5,745 nt of DNA from an uncultured Chloroflexota bacterium (GTDB lineage: Bacteria; Chloroflexota; Anaerolineae; Promineifilales; Promineifilaceae), in the NCBI GenBank assembly GCA_937958365.1, contig CALFEW010000735.1, positions 1-5,745 on the forward strand. Reading direction: 5' to 3'. The notes under the pieces are model-generated. The model made no database searches. It was given only the letters and a program-made list of their open reading frames with translations, and was not told where the DNA came from. Below are positions 1-4,004 of this stretch, in pieces (positions within the stretch are counted from its first letter, which is position 1; each line of letters opens with the position of its first letter). Made by a program: the position numbers and the translations under genes.

Positions 1-1
1 T

Positions 2-45
2 GCGGTATCCTTACCGCGCTGGTGTCAACGCGGTAAGGATACCGC
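2..45. repeat. Perfect 17-bp inverted repeat (hairpin) downstream of the hydrolase gene
   Basis: Bases 2-18 (GCGGTATCCTTACCGCG) are exactly complementary to bases 29-45, with a 10-base loop at 19-28. The hairpin lies 33 bases past the stop codon of the minus-strand hydrolase gene. It could end that transcript, but no T-run can be seen because the window stops at base 1. Other readings are a bidirectional terminator shared with an unseen gene to the left, or a dispersed palindromic repeat. The structure is certain; its function is inferred. Confidence 0.7.
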
Positions 46-78
46 GGCTACTAATCGAAGAGGGCGCAGATTTTGTCT

Positions 79-783
79 TCAATCTGTGGAATTTTCGATA
101 CCTCTTTGCCTTCCTGCCCACCACGTTTTCAAGTCACGGGAACCAGCGGCGTCGAGTCGGTGGCCGGTTTCGTATTCCCGGTAGGTGAGGTCTGCTCCGG
201 CGGTTCGCAGGGTTTGGGCGCAGAGTTGCGCCCGTTCGTAAGGGATGAGTGCATCTTCCCGCCCCACGGCCATAAAAATGGGTAGATCGCGCAATACGGC
301 CGTTTCCACTTCCGCTTCCCAATCCTCCGGCGCAAACCCCACCAACCCGGCGATGCCCTGCACCAATCCAGGCTGGCGCATGGCTGTGGCGTAAGCCGTG
401 GCCGCCCCCTGGCTGAAACCCATCAAATAAATGCGCTGCGGATCGGCGTTGTAGAGGGTAGGCAGGGCGTGGATGAAGCGAGTAACGGCCGTAACCGCAT
501 CGTCAAACTGCGCCAGCGACGGCCATTCATCCTGGCTGCGTGGATGCCAGGCATAACCGCCATCCGGGTCTGGCTTGATGGCGCGTGGGGCGACCAGGAG
601 CCAGCCGGGCGGGCAGCTTTTGGCAAACACCCACATCACGTCTTCGTTGCCGGAACGGCCGTGTAACATGACGATGGCGGGAGCTGGCTGTTCTGAAGAC
701 GGCCGTAAAACGCGATGAATCAATCCGGCCTGGTTGATGATGGCTACAGCTTTCACAAGTTGGGGTGAAGATTTGTCGTTCAT
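79..783 (-). CDS. Alpha/beta hydrolase, carboxylesterase/phospholipase (dienelactone hydrolase-like) family
   Basis: A predicted cytosolic serine hydrolase of 234 residues, probably acting on carboxyl esters; the substrate cannot be told from sequence. The fold signature is complete. An oxyanion-hole HG lies at residues 41-42 in VMLHGRSGNED. The nucleophile elbow GFSQG has Ser124. The acid is Asp177 in VGREDALIP, and the catalytic histidine is His208 in YETGHRLD. Length and motif spacing fit the Abhydrolase_2 group (esterase/lysophospholipase). The frame stays open upstream to 921, but those 46 extra residues (MLYSLWLPPPEV...) are low-complexity, overlap a promoter and a hairpin, and contain no family sequence. 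The ATG at 783-781 (MNDKSSPQLV) is therefore preferred, although no clear Shine-Dalgarno precedes it. There is no signal peptide. The gene appears to be transcribed alone from the promoter at 912-940 through a structured leader. It contains four ACGGCCGT octamers. Confidence 0.9.
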   Translation of the reverse strand: MNDKSSPQLVKAVAIINQAGLIHRVLRPSSEQPAPAIVMLHGRSGNEDVMWVFAKSCPPGWLLVAPRAIKPDPDGGYAWHPRSQDEWPSLAQFDDAVTAVTRFIHALPTLYNADPQRIYLMGFSQGAATAYATAMRQPGLVQGIAGLVGFAPEDWEAEVETAVLRDLPIFMAVGREDALIPYERAQLCAQTLRTAGADLTYREYETGHRLDAAGSRDLKTWWAGRQRGIENSTD

Positions 784-824
784 GGCAGAATGGGTGATGT
801 GGAGGCGTCGTGGGTATGGGTTCT

Positions 825-905
825 GGCTCTTTATACCCCCGTTTAAAAAAGTATGAGGTGGCGAACTAACGGGCGTTAGTTCGACCACCTCTGGGGGGGG
901 GAGCC
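825..905 (-). terminator. Terminator-like hairpin with U-run in the 5' leader of the hydrolase gene (possible attenuator)
   Basis: Read on the minus strand, the arm at 891-874 (GAGGTGG, a bulged T, CGAACTAACG) pairs with 871-855. This gives a 17-bp stem with one bulge, with the loop drawn from the central bases. It is followed by ATAC and six T residues (850-845). This is the form of an intrinsic terminator, and it lies 72 bases before the start codon at 783. An outer pairing is also possible: GGCTC (905-901) with GAGCC (829-825), and part of the nine-base C-run (901-893) with GGGGG (840-836). This would enclose the inner hairpin. Since the predicted transcript begins at about 905, the structure falls inside the hydrolase leader and may control read-through. 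Alternatively it terminates transcripts arriving from the tRNA gene. The G9 run at 893-901 is prone to length variation. Confidence 0.6.
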
Positions 906-911
906 AAAGAG

Positions 912-940
912 AGTATAGCATTGTCCATAAAAGTCGTCAA
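912..940 (-). promoter_or_regulatory. Sigma70-type promoter for the hydrolase gene
   Basis: On the minus strand TTGACG (940-935) is separated by exactly 17 bases from TATACT (917-912). The -10 is preceded by TGC, giving an extended -10 (TGCTATACT). The upstream stretch 950-1000 is AT-rich, like an UP element. The predicted start point is about 905, which is the first G of the leader's outer stem, giving a leader of about 120 bases. This is the best promoter match in the window. Confidence 0.7.
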
Positions 941-1071
941 CACCAGAATCGAGGAATTTTTAGCAATTTTCATATTGAAATGATAATTTTCTGGGAATAG
1001 TATCGCAGGCATTCGATTGACTTGTTGGTTAATGGTTTGTGTATTAGCGTGGAAAGGGAAAAAGGGGATGA

Positions 1072-1143
1072 TGCCCCCGCCAGGACTCGAACCTGAATCT
1101 ACCGCTTAGGAGGCGGTTGCTCTATCCATTGAGCTACGAGGGC
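1072..1143 (-). tRNA. tRNA-Arg (anticodon CCT)
   Basis: The minus strand folds into a complete cloverleaf of 72 bases. The acceptor stem is GCCCTCG with CGGGGGC (one G-T pair), and the discriminator is A at 1072. The D-arm is GCTC/GAGC with loop AATGGATA. The anticodon stem is ACCGC/GCGGT around loop CTCCTAA. The variable loop has four bases, and the T-arm is TCAGG/CCTGG around TTCGAGT. The anticodon CCT (complement of 1108-1110) reads AGG, so the amino acid is arginine. The 3' CCA is not encoded (TCA follows the discriminator) and must be added by nucleotidyltransferase. A five-T run follows at 1063-1059 without a visible hairpin. Confidence 0.96.
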
Positions 1144-1150
1144 GATAAAA

Positions 1151-1185
1151 TGGTCAATGGTCAATCTTGAATTGTCAATTGTCAA
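1151..1185. repeat. Five tandem heptamers (TGGTCAA/TTGTCAA type)
   Basis: Units in order are TGGTCAA, TGGTCAA, TCTTGAA, TTGTCAA, TTGTCAA, in perfect 7-bp phase. The array fills the junction between the tRNA 5' end and the cyclotransferase-like gene. On the minus strand it reads as repeated TTGACA/TTGACC, which resemble -35 hexamers, but none has a convincing -10 at the right distance toward the tRNA. Confidence 0.85.
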
Positions 1186-1195
1186 TGAAAAAAAG

Positions 1196-1201
1196 ATTAT
1201 A
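1196..1201 (-). promoter_or_regulatory. Possible -10 element of the tRNA-Arg promoter
   Basis: The minus strand carries a perfect TATAAT at 1201-1196. It would start a transcript near 1189, 46 bases before the tRNA 5' end, with the heptamer array in the transcribed leader. The -35 region (about 1220-1225, TTCGAT) is poor, so this is tentative. Confidence 0.35.
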
Positions 1202-1203
1202 AC
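1198..1203 (+). promoter_or_regulatory. Possible -10 element of the cyclotransferase-like gene (leaderless transcript)
   Basis: TATAAC on the plus strand ends six bases before the ATG at 1209. Transcription would therefore start at or next to the start codon, which fits the lack of any Shine-Dalgarno. A TTGTCA heptamer at 1172-1177 lies 20 bases upstream, a poor -35 spacing. The element overlaps the TATAAT of the opposite strand. Confidence 0.3.
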
Positions 1204-1208
1204 AGACT

Positions 1209-1706
1209 ATGGACGTGAAATCGAAGCAGGAACTTCTGCCATTTTTTGTGTATGGCACGCTGCTGCCGGGCCAGCCCAACGCTTATTTATGGGGCGAAGC
1301 TGTCGCGGCGCAGCAGACGGCCGTTCTGCCCAACGGCCGTCTTTACGATTTAGGCTCCTTTCCCATGTTGGTAGAAGAAGGCGAAGAAGCGGTGCAGGGG
1401 ATGTTGATCTGGGTGCGGCCGGCGGAGTATACGGCCGTAGTCGCCAGTCTGGACGAATTGGAAGGCTACGATCCGGCGCAACCCCTGGCTTCTGCGTATC
1501 GGCGGGTGCGCAGGTTAGTGAAGGGGAGTGACGGCCGTTCTATTCCCGCCTGGGTTTACGTAGGCCATTCAGCCGCCCTCCCAGATATGCAACCCATTTC
1601 CGGCGGCGATTGGGTCAGTTACGTGGCGGCTACCTTTCGAGACATTCAGCAATGGTGGCAAGATGTGCAATCCGTCCACGGCCTGCTCCAGCCGCCCTCG
1701 GACTAG
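1209..1706 (+). CDS. Gamma-glutamylcyclotransferase-like (AIG2/GGCT superfamily) protein
   Basis: A 165-residue cytosolic protein of the AIG2-like/GGCT fold. Members cyclise gamma-glutamyl peptides or amines to release 5-oxoproline; the true substrate here is unknown. The N-terminal substrate-binding signature FVYGTLLPGQPN spans residues 13-24. LYDLGSFPML (45-54) matches the next conserved strand. SLDELEGYDP (80-89) carries the likely catalytic acid Glu85, followed by the family's YRR (97-99). The C-terminal part, W134-W150, is helical and less conserved. Length is normal for the family. The ATG at 1209 is the only good start, since YGTL begins 14 residues in, and no Shine-Dalgarno is visible. 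The gene stands 185 bases before the nuclease gene, separated by an inverted heptamer array, so co-transcription is uncertain. It contains four ACGGCCGT octamers. Confidence 0.85.
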   Translation: MDVKSKQELLPFFVYGTLLPGQPNAYLWGEAVAAQQTAVLPNGRLYDLGSFPMLVEEGEEAVQGMLIWVRPAEYTAVVASLDELEGYDPAQPLASAYRRVRRLVKGSDGRSIPAWVYVGHSAALPDMQPISGGDWVSYVAATFRDIQQWWQDVQSVHGLLQPPSD

Positions 1707-1710
1707 TTCG

Positions 1711-1822
1711 CGTATTCCGTGTTCCGTATTCCGTGTTCCGTATGCCGATGGCGTTCACCAGTGGTAGCCCTCTACGGATTACCGAATACGGATTACGGAA
1801 AACGGTATACGAAATACGGACT
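1711..1822. repeat. Inverted pair of heptamer arrays (CGTATTC units, then ACGGATT units)
   Basis: Five heptamers run at 1711-1745 (CGTATTC, CGTGTTC, CGTATTC, CGTGTTC, CGTATGC). After a spacer, seven more run at 1774-1822 (ACGGATT, ACCGAAT, ACGGATT, ACGGAAA, ACGGTAT, ACGAAAT, ACGGACT). The second set is the reverse complement of the first in type. Bases 1711-1745 can pair with 1784-1818 at 28 of 35 positions, making a long imperfect hairpin with a 38-base loop. It starts four bases after the upstream stop codon and abuts the next promoter, so it may also end the upstream transcript. No T-run follows. Confidence 0.85.
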
Positions 1823-1851
1823 TTGGTTCTTCCACAAAAACACATTACAAT
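1823..1851 (+). promoter_or_regulatory. Candidate promoter of the nuclease-methyltransferase-phosphatase operon
   Basis: TTGGTT (1823-1828), a 17-base spacer, and TACAAT (1846-1851, five of six consensus bases). The start point would be near 1858, giving a leader of about 33 bases that contains the strong ribosome site at 1881. The -35 is weak (three of six). Confidence 0.5.
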
Positions 1852-1880
1852 CTCGCGTCTTAATTTACCCGTTCAGCAGG

Positions 1881-1886
1881 AAGGAG
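1881..1886 (+). promoter_or_regulatory. Shine-Dalgarno site of the Mrr-like gene
   Basis: AAGGAG lies four bases before the ATG at 1891 and fixes that start. It is the clearest ribosome site among the plus-strand genes; the others lack one. Confidence 0.8.
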
Positions 1887-1890
1887 TGTC

Positions 1891-2562
1891 ATGATTGCAC
1901 GCTACGATTGGCAAATAGGCATACCGCCAAAACAGTCCACATCCCTATCGCGGCTTTCGCCGCGGGTGGCGGGCGGCGCGCTGGGCGGGGTAACGGCCGT
2001 TTTCTTCTTCTGGCTGCTGCTGCATTACGCCATCTGGTCGGATTGGTTTGCCGGCTGGCCTGCCGGGCTGGCCGATACGTTGCGCCTGTTGGAGGCGGCC
2101 GGCGTCATCACCCTGACGCTGCTGTGGCTGGTATGGGGCTGGCGATTGGTGGGGGAACGGCCGTTGCCCCATCCACCGGCTAATGCACTGGCCCTGAACG
2201 AACTCTACGCCCTCCGTCCGGCCGACTTTGAAGCTTACGTGGCCCGCCTGTTTCGCAGTAAGGGCTACAAAGTGACACTGCGCGGGCGCAGCGGCGACCG
2301 GGGCGTTGACCTGGAGTTGGCGAAAAGCGGCGGCAAGCGGGCCATCGTGCAGTGCAAACGTTACCAAAAAACCGTCGGCCCAGACGTGGTACGCGAGTTG
2401 TATGGCACCTTGATGCACGAAAAAGTGGCCCACGCCTTCCTGGTGACGACGGCTGACATCTCCGATTCGGCGCGGGAATGGGCGCGGGGCAAGCCGATGA
2501 CGTTGATTGACGGCGCGCTGCTGGTGGAAATTGCCACGGCGCTGGCGCACAACGAGCCGTAA
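1891..2562 (+). CDS. Membrane-anchored Mrr-type restriction endonuclease-like protein
   Basis: A 223-residue protein with two parts. The N-terminal half holds two predicted membrane helices, about residues 29-47 (GALGGVTAVFFFWLLLHYA) and 66-83 (ending LLWLVWGW). The C-terminal half, from about 103, is an Mrr_cat-type nuclease domain of the PD-(D/E)xK fold. It has FEAYVARLFRSKGYKV (113-128, with Glu114), GDRGVDLEL (135-143, with Asp140) and VQCKRY (153-158, with Gln154 and Lys156), then the helix VGPDVVREL. The D...QxK core looks intact, so cleavage is possible. Family members of this kind act on DNA, some on methylated DNA. Both termini are probably cytosolic, which would hold the nuclease at the inner membrane face. 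It is the first gene of a tight set: the methyltransferase begins six bases after its stop. The substrate and role are unknown. Confidence 0.87.
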   Translation: MIARYDWQIGIPPKQSTSLSRLSPRVAGGALGGVTAVFFFWLLLHYAIWSDWFAGWPAGLADTLRLLEAAGVITLTLLWLVWGWRLVGERPLPHPPANALALNELYALRPADFEAYVARLFRSKGYKVTLRGRSGDRGVDLELAKSGGKRAIVQCKRYQKTVGPDVVRELYGTLMHEKVAHAFLVTTADISDSAREWARGKPMTLIDGALLVEIATALAHNEP

Positions 2563-2568
2563 CCGCCG

Positions 2569-3213
2569 ATGAACCAGGACCCCATCCACGGAACGATTGC
2601 CACGTACAATCAGATTGCCGCTACCTATGCCCAATTGTGGCAAGATCGCTCGGTGTTGGCGGCGGATGTGGCCCAATTTGCCGCGCTGGCCGGGCCGAAC
2701 GGCCGTGTGCTGGACATCGGCTGCGGCGCGGGGTTTGATACGGCCGTTCTCCACCAACACGGGCTGCGGGCCATTGGCGTGGATTTGTCCTGGGAGATGA
2801 TGCAGGCCGGACGGCAGCAGGGTGTGGCCGCGCAAGGCGTGGCCGCGCAGGGCGTGGCCGTGCAATTTGTGCAGGCCGACATGCGCGCTTTGCCTTTTGT
2901 GGCCGACCTGGACGGCCTCTGGGCCTGCGCTTCGCTGCTGCATTTGCCGCGCCCAGAAGTTCCGGCGGCGCTGCAAACCTTTGCCCGCCTGCTCAGGCCC
3001 GGCGGCGCGTTTTACCTTTCCGTCAAACTGGGCGACGATGAGGGCTGGACGACGGAAAAATACGGCCGTCGCCGCTTCTTCACCTATTGGCAGCCGGAAA
3101 CGCTGGACCCACTGCTCGCCGCCGCTGGTTTCCAGATCGTTAGCGGCAGCACACGCCAGGGGCGGCATGATACCTGGCTCTCCCGGCTGGCGCAGAAAAC
3201 AGACGACAACTAA
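2569..3213 (+). CDS. Class I SAM-dependent methyltransferase
   Basis: A 214-residue cytosolic methyltransferase of the Methyltransf_11/25 type, which uses S-adenosylmethionine on an unidentified acceptor, probably a small molecule. Motif I is VLDIGCGAGFDT (47-58). The acidic residue binding the ribose is Asp72 in GVDLSWEMM. QADMRALPF (102-110) is motif II, with Asp104. WACASLLHLPR (118-128) and RLLRPGGAFYLSVK (140-153) give the later motifs. DNA-methylase signatures (NPPY, DPPY or PC) are absent, so it is probably not a partner modification enzyme for the upstream nuclease. The loop between the Asp72 strand and motif II is lengthened by a threefold 15-bp repeat. The gene starts six bases after the nuclease stop without a clear Shine-Dalgarno, suggesting translational coupling. 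Its last codons lie in a heptamer array. Confidence 0.9.
   Translation: MNQDPIHGTIATYNQIAATYAQLWQDRSVLAADVAQFAALAGPNGRVLDIGCGAGFDTAVLHQHGLRAIGVDLSWEMMQAGRQQGVAAQGVAAQGVAVQFVQADMRALPFVADLDGLWACASLLHLPRPEVPAALQTFARLLRPGGAFYLSVKLGDDEGWTTEKYGRRRFFTYWQPETLDPLLAAAGFQIVSGSTRQGRHDTWLSRLAQKTDDN
2818..2862 (+). repeat. Three in-frame copies of a 15-bp repeat inside the methyltransferase gene
   Basis: The unit is CAG/CAA GGY GTG GCC GYG, encoding QGVAA, QGVAA, QGVAV at residues 84-98. The copies differ at only a few, mostly third-codon, positions. Methyltransferases of this type usually have a shorter turn here (an ARQR...V-x-F-x-QADM pattern), so the extra units look like a local tandem expansion that keeps the frame. 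Confidence 0.9.
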
Positions 3214-3233
3214 CAACTCCCAACTACCAATTA
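3206..3233. repeat. Four tandem heptamers spanning a stop-start junction
   Basis: Units ACAACTA, ACAACTC, CCAACTA, CCAATTA are in perfect 7-bp phase. The first covers the last methyltransferase codons and begins its TAA stop (3211-3213). The last ends on the A of the phosphatase ATG (3233). The array therefore makes up the whole spacer and replaces any Shine-Dalgarno. Confidence 0.8.
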
Positions 3234-3850
3234 TGACCACCATCTTACTTCTCATTCGACATGGACGGACGGCGTACAACGCCCAGCGACGCTGGCAGGG
3301 ACATCTGGATGTGCCGCTGGATGACATGGGGCTTGAACAGGCGCAGGCGTTGGCGGCGCGTCTGGCGGGTTGGCCGGGCACGGCCGTTTACAGCAGTGAT
3401 TTGCAGCGGGCGGCGATGACGGCCGTTCCCCTGGCGGCTGCCTGGAACGTGACCCCGGTCTACGAAACGGATTGGCGCGAGCGCCACGTTGGGGTTTTTG
3501 AAGGGCGGGCCGCCGAGGAATTGCAGGCAGCCTATCCTGACGTATTCGCCCGAATGCGCCAGGGCATCATCGAAATTCCTGGCGGCGAACGGCACGAATC
3601 GTTGCAGGCGCGGGTGGCCGCCGCCTACCACCGCGTGCTGGAACGCCACCCGAATGAGATGGTGGCGATTGTCAGCCACGGCGGCGCGCTGAACGCGCTG
3701 GTATCGTATGTGTTGGACATTCCGCACCAATACGGCCGTCTCAGCTTCCACGGCAACACCGGCCTGACCATTCTGCGCGTCAACGAGCATGGCCCCCGCC
3801 TGACCATGCTCAACGATACCCGCCATCTCGGCGACGGCGCACCGACCTGA
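3233..3850 (+). CDS. Histidine phosphatase (phosphoglycerate mutase-like) family protein
   Basis: A 205-residue cytosolic phosphomonoesterase of the branch-1 histidine phosphatase superfamily, similar in layout to alpha-ribazole phosphatase and GpmB-type proteins. The nucleophile is His10 in LLIRHGRTAYN, with Arg9. YSSDLQRA (53-60) supplies Arg59. The acid is probably Glu83 in WRERHVGVFEG. The second catalytic histidine is His149 in IVSHGGALNAL. All core residues are present and the length is normal. The frame is open upstream to 2822, overlapping the methyltransferase, but the RHG motif must sit near the N-terminus, so the ATG at 3233 is chosen. It follows the methyltransferase by 19 bases, probably in one operon. 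No cobalamin gene is nearby, so a cobC role is not supported and the substrate stays open. Confidence 0.92.
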   Translation: MTTILLLIRHGRTAYNAQRRWQGHLDVPLDDMGLEQAQALAARLAGWPGTAVYSSDLQRAAMTAVPLAAAWNVTPVYETDWRERHVGVFEGRAAEELQAAYPDVFARMRQGIIEIPGGERHESLQARVAAAYHRVLERHPNEMVAIVSHGGALNALVSYVLDIPHQYGRLSFHGNTGLTILRVNEHGPRLTMLNDTRHLGDGAPT

Positions 3851-3851
3851 T

Positions 3852-3934
3852 TGTCATGCTGAGCGGAGTCTTCGGAGCGAAGCATCCCGTTCCTCTGGTG
3901 GGAACGGGATGCTTCGGAAGACCTCAGCATGACA
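3852..3934. repeat. Snap-back (MITE-like) inverted repeat between convergent genes
   Basis: The two halves pair over 34 bp: T plus GTCATGCTGAG (3852-3863), GTCTTC (3868-3873) and CGAAGCATCCCGTTCC (3878-3893) match 3934-3923, 3922-3917 and 3916-3901. The only interruptions are two four-base bulges on the left (CGGA 3864-3867, GGAG 3874-3877), and the loop is seven bases. It starts right after the phosphatase stop. From memory, TCATGCTGAGC...GAAGCATC is a repeat seen in many environmental bacterial genomes including Chloroflexota; I could not check this. It has no ORF and may serve as a terminator for both convergent genes. Confidence 0.88.
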
Positions 3935-4004
3935 CGTCTACTTGTTAAATTTGTAAAGCACAGTTTCTTTGGAATGAACCATGCCGGATCATCGAACAGG
4001 GTCA

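Noticed and set aside
784..921. N-terminal extension of the hydrolase by 46 residues
   Set aside because: The added residues show no family similarity and cover a strong -10, a G9 run and a terminator-like hairpin. The predicted transcript starts near 905, after the first codons.
1017..1045. Plus-strand promoter TTGACT, 17 bases, TGTATT
   Set aside because: The -10 matches only four of six bases, and the transcript would run antisense through the tRNA. It is possible but not supported.
1072..1143. tRNA-Arg as an integration site for a mobile element
   Set aside because: No integrase gene is present and I saw no repeated copy of the tRNA 3' end within the window.
1151..1822. Heptamer arrays as CRISPR repeats
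   Set aside because: Units are 7 bp with no spacers, far too short for CRISPR repeats, and no cas gene is present.
1891..3213. A classical restriction-modification pair (Mrr nuclease plus methyltransferase)
   Set aside because: The methyltransferase lacks the NPPY/DPPY or PC catalytic motifs and any target-recognition domain, and it looks like a small-molecule enzyme.
2822..3232. Upstream extension of the phosphatase frame
   Set aside because: The extra residues are a shifted reading of the methyltransferase gene. The RHG nucleophile belongs near the N-terminus, as it is when starting at 3233.
1945..3381. Long minus-strand open frame (478 codons) opposite the nuclease and methyltransferase genes
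   Set aside because: It lies antisense to two well-supported genes, shows no recognisable domain, and has the composition expected of the reverse of GC-biased codons.
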